From Hermatobates lingyangjiaoensis (lineage: Eukaryota > Arthropoda > Insecta > Hemiptera > Hermatobatidae): a stretch of DNA of 64,000 nt. The translations under genes and the position numbers were made by a program. Under the pieces are notes generated by a model. That model did not search any database, was not told where the DNA came from, and saw only the letters and a program-made list of their open reading frames with translations. The stretch spans positions 496,501 to 560,500 of the forward strand of contig JAPFBL010001929.1 in NCBI GenBank assembly GCA_026182355.1. Reading direction: 5' to 3'. Positions within the stretch are counted from its first letter, which is position 1, and each line of letters starts with the position of its first letter. Positions 10,530 through 21,195 of this stretch are shown one piece after another.

Positions 10530-10934
10530 TTACTGAGTCTGACAGTAAGAGAGCGTTTGGTTTTCAATGTAGAATCTGTTGCAATCTTGCACTGTAGAAG
10601 ATACATAAGGCTGGAAGTTATGTAAATAGCTACTGTTCTGATAGGATATGCATGTCCTGAAATCAAATTGTTGAAACTGTTGGGGAAATTTTAATATGGT
10701 AGGTTTTACATGAAGGTCTAGATCACGAGGTGGATTTTGATATCGTCTTGTGTTGCGTGTGTAGTGAGAGAACAATAATTGTTGAACATTCCTTGATGCT
10801 CTAAAGGTAATACAGAATACATGCATATTGTTAGAGCCACAGAGGTTAGTAAATATGATATCATTATTAACCGTCATATCTCGTCTATCGCTGATCAAGT
10901 CGCCCGATCGGTTTGGTAATGGCTTCATCATCAA
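10530..10934 (-). CDS. Unidentified 130-codon open frame
   Basis: The longest protein-like frame outside repeats. The first ATG is at 10931. The frame stays open upstream to about 11007, where it enters a family H half element. Composition is balanced (Arg, Asn, Gln, Pro and aromatic residues spread evenly), unlike low-complexity frames. No domain, signal peptide or transmembrane segment was recognised. It lies just downstream of a hammerhead-bearing arm on the same strand, so it could be the start of a retroelement ORF. It could also be a host exon or chance. Confidence 0.25.
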   Translation of the reverse strand: MMMKPLPNRSGDLISDRRDMTVNNDIIFTNLCGSNNMHVFCITFRASRNVQQLLFSHYTRNTRRYQNPPRDLDLHVKPTILKFPQQFQQFDFRTCISYQNSSYLHNFQPYVSSTVQDCNRFYIENQTLSYCQTQ

Positions 10935-10997
10935 TGAGACTAACTTTAACTTCCAAGAAGTAGAAACAAAATAACATTTATCAACAACGGTCAGTTT

Positions 10998-11073
10998 TTC
11001 AGTCTCAAATTAAATTCATATTACCGACATTTCGGCTTTTATTTAAAACATTTTTCATAGGCAGAAGTATAAT
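10998..11073 (-). mobile_element. Family H half element
   Basis: Minus-strand arm: CCTATGAAAAATGTTTTAAAT, AAAAGCCGAAATGTCGGTAAT, AATTTAATTTGAGACTG. Stem III ACGT has mutated to ATGT. Confidence 0.6.
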
Positions 11074-11860
11074 ATTGTAAAACTGAAAAGCTTAAGAATC
11101 TTTCAGTAAATTTATTTTATTTCTTTCGTCGAACAGTTTTATATAATTTCTTTTAGTAGAGTATATAAGTCTAGTAGAAATGCTGACGACAAAAACAAAG
11201 CAAGTTAATACAAAGAAAAGTGAGTGTAACAAGCCATGTCTATGAGTGTGTTACATTTGTTATTGTGTCGTCGTTATATAAATATATTACATTAAACAAA
11301 TGTCTGCGGCAGCCCCAAGTGCCCATGAGTGTGCATTGAGAAAGCCTACATTGAACATTGCTACACAGTAATCTCGAACCTGTTCTCTGGCCCTCCTAAT
11401 ACAAGCATGTTGAAACCAATGACTTTTACTTCGTTCCCACTTTTTTTATATCCACATCTGGCCCTTATCAAATAACGTTTTCTTGTTATTCTAACCGCTA
11501 TCATGTTTTACTGATTCAAGGACTCATATGTACAGTAATAAATCACGATTTAAAACAAATTAACCACATTTTGTATTTTAAATAAGTTTTTTATACTTAG
11601 GTTATACAAAATGTTTATTCTTAAAACATTTATCAGCAATTAGATATCAATAATTCTTAAGCGACAAATTAATTTAATTTTATTTTTTTAAAATATCACC
11701 AAAGTAAACATAATTTAGTAATAAAATGTCGTAAAAATATCTTCATTCCAGATAATTAAAAATGATCATAATTTAAAAAATATTTACAAAGCTTTCTTCA
11801 TTGATTTAAATTAAAAGTTTTAATGACGTAACATTTAAGGAAACAAGCGACATATACAAA
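11074..11860. other. No gene seen
   Basis: AT-rich sequence. TGTGTTACATTTG-type blocks around 11230-11290 have no recognised origin. Confidence 0.5.
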
Positions 11861-11947
11861 ATATATATTTGTAAATTTGGGGAGCAATCCTTCTTTTATA
11901 CATGTTTTGTTGAACATCCTTTGTACTGTGGCATGAATAAATTTCAT
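11861..11947 (-). pseudogene. PLE-like ORF N-terminal fragment (copy 1)
   Basis: Minus-strand frame from ATG at 11947 reading MKFIHATVQRMFNKTCIKEG and on to LLPKFTNIY. The FNKTC-KEGLLPK-TNIY pattern recurs in nine places in this window, and I associate it with the N-terminal region of Penelope-like ORFs. After TNIY (ATATATAT) the reading loses similarity. A shorter inverted partner starts at 12000, giving a head-to-head pair around 11950-11999. Confidence 0.55.
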
Positions 11948-11999
11948 TGTCCATCTTTCAATATTTAAAACAAAGGTGAGAAAACTTGAAATATGCACA

Positions 12000-12050
12000 A
12001 TGAAATTTATTCATGCCACAGTACAAAGGTCGTTCAACAAAACATGTTTA
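12000..12050 (+). pseudogene. PLE-like ORF N-terminal fragment (copy 2, inverted partner)
   Basis: Plus-strand copy of the segment at 11861-11947: MKFIHATVQRSFNKTCL. It is cut by (TA)n directly after TGTTTA. With copy 1 it forms an inverted pair with a 50-bp spacer. Confidence 0.55.
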
Positions 12051-12094
12051 TATATATATATATATATATATACAAATAACTACACGTACACACC

Positions 12095-12141
<47 letters not shown>

Positions 12142-12170
12142 CACGTACACACACACATCACAGACACACG

Positions 12171-12207
<37 letters not shown>

Positions 12208-12222
12208 CACACACACACATTA
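12051..12222. repeat. Compound (TA)n/(CA)n microsatellite
   Basis: TA at 12050-12072, CA-rich at 12086-12104, TA at 12105-12139, then CA-rich to 12219. Open frames here are Tyr/Ile or His/Thr repeats with no coding value. Confidence 0.9.
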
Positions 12223-12242
12223 CTCTATTGATATAAAGTAAA

Positions 12243-12362
12243 AATATGAGCACACTTCCAGTCTCTACTTTTCGGTTAAACTGTTATTGGAGAGTAGAGA
12301 TAGGGACACCAAGTGCATTTGCGAAGCGACGGTTGGAGACCAACAGTGTCGTCACATGAGAA
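12243..12362 (-). mobile_element. Family B (B2 subtype) half element
   Basis: ACACTTCCAGTCTCTA, the minus-strand core CTTTTCGGTTAAACTGTTATT, then GATAGGGACACCAAGTGCA and AGCGACGGTTGGAGACCAACA, as in 32073-32342. The CUGANGA box is destroyed (CCAATAACAG on the minus strand). Confidence 0.65.
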
Positions 12363-13200
12363 TTTCAATTTGAATTCAAACAAAAAAAATTCAAAGCAAT
12401 TAATACAGTATGCTATAATATAATACAATGAACGAGCTTTAAATGAGTTAAGTTGTTTACAAGTACAAGTGATATTAAAGAACACTATTGACTTCACTGG
12501 AAGGCGACAGCAGGTGCATGTCAATGATTCATTCAGGCTCTACCAGTTATGAGTATCCAGCCTAACGACACGTGTCTGCCACCAAGAAACAATCAATCAT
12601 GATTTCACACTTTTCAGTGAATACATTTCATGGTTCATTTGGCCACTAAACACTCAAGTCTTCCATAAAATCAATAATATGTCACACAAAATTCATAATA
12701 GAAGCTCGTATATTTCACCTTGTCAAAAAGATTTCAATAGATATTTAATAAAGATATTTAAATCCGTGACCCTTTGTGTCATTCAGAAATTATAACAATA
12801 GTTATTGAAATAAATTCACTGAACATGATTGACAGGGATAGTTTTAATTGTTGTTTCTTGTTATTAAGGAAACAGACTCATATATTGATCAAGCTTTTGA
12901 TATAGTTTTCTTACTATGATTCAAAATATATACACAGTAAGTATATTTAGCAAAATAAAAATCATTAGAAAGTAAATAAAAGCATTTATTTTATGACATA
13001 AATAAATAAGACATCAATTCATGTTATATACACAATCAAATATATTTAAAACAAACAAAATTTGTTAATTGAAAATTTACAAATTATAAGGAATGTGTCT
13101 TTATAATATTATTTAGAAATTCGTATTTTATCTGACAGTTGTGTTTAAGTTTGTTTCTAAAATTATTCATTTCTAACCTCTAATAGTTTATTATATATTA
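12363..13200. other. No gene seen
   Basis: Plain AT-rich sequence without a recognised repeat. Confidence 0.5.
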
Positions 13201-13302
13201 TAGGCTAACCTGACCCCCTAATGAGAAATATTATTAAATAGTATTGTAGAAAGTCGAGGCGAGTACGGAAGCCACTGGGCTACCCTGACCCCCTAATACG
13301 AT
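13201..13302 (-). mobile_element. SINE head fragments, minus strand
   Basis: GCGAGTACGGAAGCCACTGGGCTACCCTGACCCCCTA (13259-13296) is the reverse complement of the tRNA-like 5' head seen at 60825 and 63013. A second, shorter head piece (GGCTAACCTGACCCCCTAAT) lies at 13202-13222. Confidence 0.55.
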
Positions 13303-14091
13303 TTGTTATGTAATACAAGTACAACAAAGCCAATCACTACAAAAGTAAAGATTATAATAATTTCAGCTCTCTATCTACACGGAAAATGAACAAACAAACC
13401 CACGAACTTTATATATATAGATTAAATTATCATTTACCATCAATTTAAAACATATTATTAAAAAAATGACATTAACCAAATATTGATCATGTCAACATAT
13501 CATTTTACTGTTTTGAAATTCCATTCACAAATATGTATTGAATAAACTACAAAAGCATGTGGTCTTTGTCAGAGCCTCTCTCAAACTGAAACTAGTGAAA
13601 TACGACATCTGGTATATAAGTGCAAAGAAAGAAGGAATAAGAGATATTTTTAATCGAACCCTCTTTAATTAGATGCTAGAGATCAAATATTACAAGCAAT
13701 AGTAATGGTTCTGAAATAGTTGAACGAACTGTAAAAGTAAACAACGGAATAGCTTATTTTGCAAAATCCGACCAATAAACTCCGCTCTAGTAGGAATGAC
13801 CTGATAATTCTGAAGTAGATTCATGTCTCAGTCAGACTTGACGCTTCACAAACAAAACACACTTAGAAATGATTAAAAAAAAAACTATACACATTAAGGT
13901 CGTACTTATCAATTCTATAAAATAACATTTGCGAGATATATTAGCACTTAAATTTTTTTTTCTAAATGAATCAGCATTTGCATTATCAAAAAAACTGACT
14001 CACCTTGACTTTTTCTAGCTTTTAGACTCCTAGATAGTTTTATTTTTCCATGGTGTTTTAAATTTTGATATTAATTGACCAGTTGAGTCTC

Positions 14092-14168
14092 ACATACATA
14101 ATTTCATTGTAGTGCGTAAAACATATCTCCTTCAAATGTGTTGACTCCTTCATCGACAACGTAATATA
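14092..14168 (-). pseudogene. Decayed copy of an exon-like segment
   Basis: Minus-strand reading YYVVDEGVNTFEGDMFYALQ then a stop (TGA). It parallels the candidate exon at 14767-14833. The acceptor AG is lost (ATATATATTACG) and the donor is altered to GTATGT. It is probably a duplicated and decayed exon. Confidence 0.4.
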
Positions 14169-14258
14169 TATTATGAAATAATCTTTTTTTACAGTAAACA
14201 TAATTATTTGTTTTGAAAAGCAAACAAAATACATTTGTGCTTGCAAATATCTTATAGA

Positions 14259-14299
14259 AACAACGCGTTTCGAACACGTAATGTTCTTCTTCAGTTTAC
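14259..14299 (-). ncRNA. Hammerhead-like motif, family P
   Basis: On the minus strand: CUGAAGA, a hairpin with perfect 5-bp GAACA/UGUUC stem, GAA, self-complementary ACGCGU, then U. Stem I is poor (one mismatch, then three A-U pairs). No palindromic partner was found nearby. Confidence 0.45.
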
Positions 14300-14766
14300 A
14301 TCATCGACTCTGATCTTTGGAGGAAGACTAAGAATATTTTTAAAAAAATATGTAAATATTACAAATTAACTGATATTAAGTTATAAAATGTCGATATGAC
14401 ACTTTCATCGATTTACACATTAAATAATTGTATAGGTATATCCGATTGTACTTTAAGAAGTTGCATTGACCCTCGTTCTTTACCGGTTCTATAAATTCCA
14501 AGCCATTAAATGTATTATATTATTAGGGTCTTGATTTTTTTATATTCACATTCATTTGGTTTAGGAATATTTAAACATTACTTGACATCGTATAGTAATG
14601 AATAAAACCGGCTTTATATTCTCTCAAAGGGTTGTTTCGCACAAATTTTGCTAAATAGGAAAATTATAAAATTTTAGTGAAACAGATAAATTAGTGTGAG
14701 AAGAGTGAAAAGGAAATTAAATTCTAAAAATGTAATTGTTAGTAATTTACCAGGTGTCTCACTTAC

Positions 14767-14833
14767 AGTATGTAATTGCAGTGCGTAAAAAATATCTTCA
14801 AATGTGTTGATTCCTTCATGAACAACGTAATAT
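14767..14833 (-). CDS. Candidate internal exon, duplicated at 14.1 kb
   Basis: On the minus strand a 67-nt segment is bounded by an acceptor (TTTAACAATAG) and a consensus donor (GTAAGTGAG). It encodes YYVVHEGINTFEDIFYALQ and then LHT. The 14.1-kb copy keeps most of the peptide, with mainly conservative changes (His/Asp, Ile/Val). That suggests the sequence was once under coding constraint. The protein family is not recognised. If real, the host gene runs on the minus strand and this part of the window is intronic. Confidence 0.4.
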
Positions 14834-14926
14834 CTATTGTTAAATAATATTTTTTTACAGTAGATAATAGTATAAAATAGTATCAAAGATTTAGAGTAAT
14901 TTGTACTAAGTCAGTTATAATCCAAA

Positions 14927-15450
14927 TAGAAGAGAAGCAGAAAGTAAGTAATCTAGATGATGGAGCAACAAGTTTGTAAGACTGGGATGAATTAAAGCAG
15001 AAGAGAAATAAGTTTTTTGAAGAACAGATCTAGTGAATGAGTCACAGATACAAAGAAGTGAGAAAAAAGTAATGAAGAGGCTAAAAAAGAAAGGAAAATA
15101 GTGAAAGAGAACGATGTGAGTATAACAAAGTGAGAGAAGTTTGATAGAGTTAAAATGAGTTGAAAAGAAGATAAAAAAAATAAAGTGAGAGATGAAGAGT
15201 GAGAATGTGAAAAGAAGATACGAAGAGGAAAAGGCTTTAGGAGAAGAGAGATAGAGATACAAAGAAGAAAAAGTTTTCACAAGAGTGACAGAGACAGAAA
15301 AAGAAGGGAAAGCAAGGAGGAGAATAAAAAGAGAAGGGGATTCGGAGAGTGTAAAAGAGAGAAAATTTTGCATAGAGCTAAAAAAATAATGTGAAAAGGA
15401 TAGAGAAAGAAGACATTTAAGAGATAAAGCAAAGAAGAAGAGAACGAGTT
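14927..15450. repeat. Purine-rich low-complexity tract
   Basis: About 520 bases almost purely A/G on the plus strand, with only scattered T and C. The 152-codon minus-strand frame inside it is Ser/Leu/Phe-rich because of the strand bias and is not a gene. Confidence 0.75.
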
Positions 15451-16332
15451 GAAGATGAGAGATTTATAAGTATATTACTGTTTATTGTTGAAAATAAAAC
15501 TTCTAATGCCATTATTCAATATTAAATCAAAATCTAAACCAATTATTTAAACCTGTTTTTTGGCTTAGTATTTAAATCTAGGTTAATAAATTATAAAATA
15601 TTATTTACATGGCTATTAAATAATGTTTTTTTAACTGTTCATAAATGATATCGTATTTTTTTATATTTTAAGTAAAGTTTGTATAAAATTATTGGAATGA
15701 TGCACTATTGTCTGTTTTTAATATAGCAATATTAGGCATTATAATAGTTTTAGTACTATAGAAGCCATGGATACAAACTACCTGCATTCACCAAGCATAT
15801 ATCTTCATTCAGGTCCCTTTTTAAAACCTTCAGCCCAAAATATAACTCATAAACTACATTTTTTTTTTTTGAATTAGTGAATTTTTAAAGTTTTCAAACG
15901 AGAGCAAAGCCAATTGGACCAGTCAGGCAACAGTATCTAAACCCTGCTAAGGTTATCATAAAGATAGACGAAATCATTCAGCAAGCATTGATTTAAATCT
16001 ATACGGAAAAGGAAAATTATCTGGTCACCCAGTTTGAGAAGTAAGTATAGGGAGAAAAACCTGCCGTTATCCCAGAGTTCTACTCCAGTTTTTTTTTTAA
16101 CAGTCATTAAGACTGTTAAAAAATATTCTGCTAAAATTACACAAATTTTAGAATTAAATGGAAATTTTGATCTTTAAGCTAATCTTGGTAGTTATTTGTG
16201 TGATTTGACTTTTAACTTTAAGTGAAATGCTTACAGGAGGTTTTAGTCATAACAGGTTGTTGCTCTGCTAATAAATAGCTCCTTCTCTCTCCAAGCTGGG
16301 CTGACCTCCCGAAACAATCAATTAAAACTATT
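15451..16332. other. No gene seen
   Basis: AT-rich DNA with homopolymer runs. Nothing recognised. Confidence 0.5.
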
Positions 16333-16500
16333 ATGCTTCAGCTGTTAGCGGCTAACACAATTATTATATATATCATAGCCACAAGTTAAATAAATTATTC
16401 CTCATTTCAAGTTTTATTTTTTAAAACATCAACTAATAGCTTAAAAAAACTAAACTCATTAAACTAAGTAAATGAGATTAACTATTAGTGATATATATAG

Positions 16501-16660
16501 AAAGAGACACACTTACAAACTAAACTTTTCGGATGATCCGTCTTCAGGAGAAAATAGAATGGGTGACCAAGCACGCTGGAAACACAATGGCAGGAAACCC
16601 TTCCTTTTGTAACCTTCTGTGCAGTTACTCTTGCCTATTTTAACTTTGTGTATATATACT
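16501..16660 (-). mobile_element. Family B half element
   Basis: GAAAGAGACACACTTACAAACT, the minus-strand core TTTTCGGATGATCCGTCTTCAGG, GACCAAGCACGCTGG and AACACAATGGCAGGAAACC, as in 43993-44152. It begins at a short TATATA. Confidence 0.7.
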
Positions 16661-17145
16661 AACACGCGCCCGTCATTGAGGGATATTTTAAAAAAATTCA
16701 GAGATGACACATGGTATTTCAAAATATTATTAGAAATTATAGAATATGAATAAATATATTTATCAACACAGTGTTACGTAAGTGCCTCTGTATAAACCAC
16801 ATTAGCTGTATAAAACACAGAGTTGGAATCTCTGACTCTTGAGCAAGCAACATACACTTAACTTTACTCACTTCAATTCCTGCAGTAGGACTTTGTTTCT
16901 ACGTTGAATTTCCAATCCATTCAAAGCTTAGATTTTAAGTTAGATATGCACAAATCTGTCAAAGTTCTTGTTATTTTCCTTATAATTGTTATCTAAAGTT
17001 CTATGGACTGTTTATTTTGTATATATATATTTCATTGAAAAACTGACCGTATTTCTCTGATGTCATTTTCTTCACGAGTTTTTCAATGTTTCTGAATACC
17101 TTCTTCTTTCCTTCATCCAAACGTTGGAGAATGTTAATTAAGTGG

Positions 17146-17188
17146 AAACCGACATGTTTCGACTGGCTTCCAGTCATCTTCAGGGTAA
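17146..17188 (-). ncRNA. Hammerhead ribozyme motif, family L
   Basis: The cleanest core in the window. On the minus strand: ACC (stem I), CUGAAGA (17183-17177), one U, a 6-bp GACUGG/CCAGUC hairpin with a 3-nt loop (17175-17161), GAA (17160-17158), self-complementary ACAUGU (17157-17152), C17, then GGUUU closing stem I. No intact palindrome partner was found. Confidence 0.65.
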
Positions 17189-17263
17189 TTAAAAAAAGAA
17201 AAATTATTAGAGTCTTTAGGGATGGTATTAAGACACAGTTTACAGTAATCGTTTAACATATAT

Positions 17264-17297
<34 letters not shown>

Positions 17298-17300
<3 letters not shown>

Positions 17301-17556
17301 ACGTGTACTTTTTCGGTAAAAAATACCATCCGAAACAAAATGATCAAGTTTATTATAGATAAAGAAAAAAAAGACAAATTAAAAATACACACATTAAGTC
17401 TCTAATACAGTAGAGAAGAGTCTCCAACCGTCTCTCCATCTGTGGGCTTGGTTTTCTCTCTTATCTCTCTTGATGACGTACCAAATCAAAAATTACAGAC
17501 TGTAACTGTGTATTTTTTATTTCTCTATGTTTTTTTATCTACAAGAACTTTATATA
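17298..17556. mobile_element. Family C palindrome, diverged
   Basis: The left arm (TACCATCCGAAAC, GATAAAGAAAAAAAAGAC, ACACATTAAGTCTCTAA) and right arm (TTACAGACTGTAACTGTG, ATTTCTCTATG, TCTACAAGAAC) surround a GAGACGG-containing centre. The right arm has CTTGATGACG then CAAATCAAAAATTA, a decayed core. It is bounded by (TA)n on both sides. Confidence 0.65.
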
Positions 17557-17716
17557 TATTACTAATAGTTTACCTAATTTAGTTAGTTTAATTTGTTTAG
17601 CTTATAGTTGATGTTTTTCGAAAAAAACTTGAAAATGAGAAATAATTAATTTAGTTTTTGGCTATTATATATGTAGTAAATGTGTAAGCTACTAACAGCT
17701 GAAGCACAATATCTTA

Positions 17717-18493
17717 TATTTATACTACTGTTTCTTATAAATTTGTAAAGTATTTTCTGGGTTGGCTGTGTCAGTAGTGCATAATACTAAACCTCCGGAG
17801 CTCACTGGTCACTGGACTTAATATTAACAAAGTCAAAGCTGGGAGTCAGGGTTGTGTAGTGTTTAGAGATCTGATGTTTTGATAACGTAATAATCACCAG
17901 TGAGATTCCACTGATAAGTAAACTATTCTGTTGAAAATACCAGGCGCCAGTCTGATTATGAAAATCTTTTCTAAATGACTACATCTCTGAGGCAATAATC
18001 ACCTTCATCCAGTGGAGTAAATACAATACCACACGATACTTCAAAGCAAGTCGGTCACAATTTATTATAATAATTCCAAATTTATATTAGATTAAAAATT
18101 CTACAAACGGAAAACATTCTAGACTTCATCTTGCTGAAAACGTTACTTTCACTAACCGTCACTTTTCCAAATGACTACAAAAGTGAGGCTATAACAAAAG
18201 TTAGAGACTGTAAGGGTGTTCAACTCATTAATAATTACAGTCACATTTATTAGTTTATAATATTAAAACACAAAGGCTTAGCTCCGAGAAAATTAAATAT
18301 ACTGAAAATATTTCCTTGAATTGTTTCAGGCATTTATATTTACTAATTATAATAAAAATTTCACAAATAAGAGATAAAAAAGAATTGATAGTGATTCAAT
18401 CAGTTTAACTGAGGTTATTTTCCTCGAATACGGAAATAATATTTTAAAAAAATCTTCACCCATTATAATCTTTGTTTATAATATTTTTAATAG
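17717..18493. other. No gene seen
   Basis: AT-rich DNA. A few GC-richer stretches at 17760-17960 have no match that I recognise. Confidence 0.5.
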
Positions 18494-18607
18494 CTCAATA
18501 TGTCTTTGAATCACGAATAAATATTATCCATCAAGGGAAACCACAAATGACTTCTGCCGGAAGAAAATGCTGCAAATTGTTCAAACCCATTTTTGACTCT
18601 TGCATAG
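18494..18607 (+). CDS. Weak candidate internal exon
   Basis: A TTTTTAATAG acceptor precedes 114 nt of open frame (including SRINIIHQGKPQMTSAGRK and CCKLFKPIFDSC) and then a GTAACG donor-like site. The frame stays open to 18717. Composition is protein-like but no family is recognised. It could be chance in AT-rich DNA. Confidence 0.2.
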
Positions 18608-19177
18608 GTAACGACTTCGAAAAACCTTGGAAAATTTTTTTTCATGCAATTAAATTCTACCATCTGACCAAATTATTGAACATTATGTCTTTAATTTACA
18701 TACAAAACCGATTCTGAGATTATCAAACCTTGATTATTTTGTTTGAAATTATCGGTTATTAAAAAAACGTAAATTGATAGGTTTTGGTTAGTAATCTGCA
18801 AACATCATACTGATGAATTTATTATAAAAAAAAGAAACAAACCGGAAGGATATTATTTGAACATAAAGTGTGTTTTTATTATTAAAGGTGAACACACTAC
18901 CTGTTAGGCTATACCTGACCATGAATAAAATAATAATAATAATAAAGATATAATAATCAGACAAGAACTAATGGTTTAAATGAATATTGAAGAGAACTGA
19001 GGCAGTTCTTTCTACGTATTCTACTACCTGATACTCTGCGATTGTAAGTTAATTCTCTTGTTATCCCTTGAAATTTTTTATTTCTTCCCAAGACGGTGAT
19101 TTGTTAAAAATGATTGATAATCCTGAGTGTTCATTTTTGTTACTGAGTTTTAAGTTTTAATTTCAGATATATACCAT

Positions 19178-19345
19178 ATCAATGTCTAAACCATAGTATG
19201 GGATTCGAAAATGGGACTATGAACTTTCAACCAAAACGACTTGACTTTTTCAGGGTCACAATTACGAAGGCAAGTTGTTTTGGTTGAAAGATTGTAGTTC
19301 CATTACTGAAATTCTTACTGTGGTTTAGACGTTTATTTTTCTTTC
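19178..19345. mobile_element. Strongly diverged family A palindrome (A2)
   Basis: The arms read GTCTAAACCATAGTATGGG...GAACTTTCAACCAAAAC and GTTTTGGTTGAAAGATTG...ACTGTGGTTTAGAC. The subtype with GTCTAAACCACAG ends recurs at 29535 and 32509. The core is TTTTTCAGGGTCAC in place of CTCTGACG. Confidence 0.6.
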
Positions 19346-19403
19346 ATATATGCACCGCCAAATTTTGTTACAGCCATAAATTCACATAATGAAAAACCAT
19401 ACT

Positions 19404-19450
19404 TATAGATCACAAAAACTCATTATATTTCGACTAAGCCATCATCATGC
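19404..19450 (-). ncRNA. Degenerate hammerhead-like motif
   Basis: On the minus strand: AUGAUGA, UGGCUUAGUC, GAA, AUAU, A, AUGAG. Stem III is self-complementary, but the CUGAUGA box is changed and stem II is weak. Confidence 0.3.
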
Positions 19451-19984
19451 TGATAGATTAAGCCTCTCTGAGAACAAGTTTTATTTAATTTGTTAAACTC
19501 GTTTACATAATTTCTTATATGTATCCAAATAAAAATGTCTTTAAGGAAAATAAACAAACATCAAAGGAAAATCAGACAAAAATTATTATTAAAAACCCAC
19601 TTCCAATGTCAGAATTTACCTAGTAAAGACAACAGGTACAATTGATAGAAAAACGATAACCTAGTTAATATAATTACTTTTAAATATAAACTATATAAAA
19701 TATTATTAGTTTTCACAAATTAAACTAAATTAAAAGAACAAAAAAATAACATGGGTTTAAAAATATTTTTTTATAACACCAATTTAATTATTCAGGATCT
19801 GGTAAAATTCTTGGACCTAATCCTCGATAACTAAATTAGTGTTTTGAACAATATAGAGAAACTAGATCAACATATTTTATAATATGAACAATTGTTTAAT
19901 TAGAAAAGTTGTTTCTGTTTCTTTAATGTTTTCTACTAAAGATGATTGATACAACAATGATTGGATTGACAAAGGAAGTGACTA

Positions 19985-20165
19985 AGGGCTGATTGACATG
20001 AACATACTGTAATAATGACTTTCAATCAGTCTGCCTATTGATCCTTGAAGCGGTAAGGTCAAGAGACTGACCTCTGGTAAGCACGGGCCTCCATTGACTT
20101 AATGCACAGAGGTCATTTACTTTTAGCTCAAAGTCATCACTGTTACTACAGTATGTCAACTGAAA
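19985..20165. repeat. Nested inverted repeat
   Basis: CATACTGTAATAATGACTTT near the left end pairs with AAAGTCATCACTGTTACTACAGTATG near the right. An inner pair TGACCTCTG/CAGAGGTCA sits inside. No hammerhead core and no (TA)n flank were seen, so it is a different type from families A to Q. Confidence 0.5.
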
Positions 20166-20480
20166 AAGTAATTTTATAATTTACATGCCCACAAAGTCAT
20201 TCTAATTACTGTTAATAGTAACATACTATTCTACTTTTATTCTATGATCGAACTAATAGAAAAGTCATAAATGACAGAGGAAATTTTATTAGTGACCTTT
20301 TACAATTGGTGTTTTCTTTGTGAACCGTCAATAATCAATATCTTATATAATAAGTCTCCCATGATTTTGTAACAAAACAGAACTTATTTTAACGATTTCG
20401 TATTTCTTTAATAAGGATATTTTAATGAATATATATCTTTATATATATATATTATATTATATTATATATATATATATATA

Positions 20481-20583
20481 TTGGTATACTTTGGGAGCAG
20501 ACCTTCTTTTAAACATACCTCATTAAATATCTTGCCAACATTAAGTTTAGTATGTTTCCTACATACCTTTTCAAGGTTTCATG

Positions 20584-20592
<9 letters not shown>
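20481..20592 (-). pseudogene. PLE-like ORF N-terminal fragment (copy 3)
   Basis: The minus-strand frame runs LEKVCRKHTKLNVGKIFNEV and then CLKEGLLPKYTNIY, with TA repeats touching both ends. It aligns with the copies at 11861, 36598 and 37887 around FN..CLK(E/K)(G/D)(L/M)LP(K/N)YT. It ends at the same TNIY codons as copy 1. Confidence 0.6.
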
Positions 20593-20622
<30 letters not shown>

Positions 20623-20626
20623 TAAC

Positions 20627-20697
20627 AAAGACTTTCTTTGAGGAAGAAAAAGTGTTTGTTAGTAATTTGTGGTCAAGAAAACAGTACCGTATTATAT
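20627..20697 (+). mobile_element. Family F end fragment
   Basis: GAAGAAAAAGTGTTTGTTAGTAATTTGTGGTCAAGAAAACAGTACCGTAT matches the outer end of the family F element at 28939-29192 in reverse orientation. No ribozyme core remains. Confidence 0.6.
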
Positions 20698-20744
20698 ATA
20701 TATAACATATGTATCGATGTACAAACCACAATAAGATGAAAAAA

Positions 20745-20801
20745 AAAGACTAAGATCTTTCAACCGAAACAAGCGGTCTTCGTCAGAGTCAAAACCCCAA
20801 C
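20745..20801 (-). ncRNA. Hammerhead ribozyme motif of the coding-linked family A copy
   Basis: On the minus strand: GACU, CUGACGA, stem II around GACCGCUUGUUUCGGUU, GAA, AGAUCU, U, AGUC. Stem I (GACU/AGUC) and the self-complementary stem III are intact. Confidence 0.6.
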
Positions 20802-20960
20802 TAAAACACTAGATGCAGAAAACATCTGGTGAGGGGTTGAGAAGAGTGGGAGGGAAGAGTGGTATTTTAAAAGGGTGAAAGCGCAGGAAAGGACTAATGT
20901 CCAGAAAGGGATGTTTGGGGAAACAAAGGAGTACAGTAAGAAAGAATAAAAAACTATCTG

Positions 20961-21195
20961 CTAGCTGTCAACTCTCTTAGAAGAGGCTATTGTCCTCGTA
21001 ACGAAAGTATCCAGTTTGAAGAGACCGTTACTAATGTTTATAAAATTTGATCTATTAAATTTAATTAGAGACGATTCAATAATATTTCCTAACAGCATTG
21101 ATTTTTCATAGATAATAAATTTGGCTCCTGTCCAATCAATATGATGATTTTCACTGTTTATATGCAAGAAACGTTTGGCATTTACAAAGCGAAAC
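20961..21195 (-). pseudogene. GIY-YIG-like C-terminal coding remnant of a Penelope-like ORF
   Basis: The frame reads RFVNAKRFLHINSENHHIDW followed by TGAKFI...ESSLIKF...NISNGLFKLD and a stop near 20961. PLE ORFs end in a GIY-YIG endonuclease. Its late part typically has H-x-IDW, then a charged stretch, E-S/A-L-I, then N-S/R-x-G and a final hydrophobic end, all in this order here. The N-terminal GIY-YIG part is missing. The segment is followed by the UTR and hammerhead arm in the same orientation, as expected for a PLE 3' end. Confidence 0.6.

Larger units (their letters stand above)
16333..17716. repeat. Long nested fold-back (outer inverted arms)
   Basis: The outer arms 16333-16500 and 17551-17716 are diverged reverse complements. 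Paired blocks include GCTTCAGCTGTTAGC with GCTAACAGCTGAAGC-like sequence, AACATCAACTA with TAGTTGATG, and AACTATTAGT with ACTAATAGTT. The original palindrome centre appears to have been (TA)n. About 1 kb of later insertions now sits there: a family B half element, a family L hammerhead and a family C palindrome. Confidence 0.65.

Noticed and set aside
12034..12236. Frames in the TA/CA microsatellite on both strands
   Set aside because: Pure dinucleotide-repeat translations.
14915..15373. 152-codon minus-strand frame
   Set aside because: Ser/Leu/Phe low complexity caused by the purine-rich plus strand.
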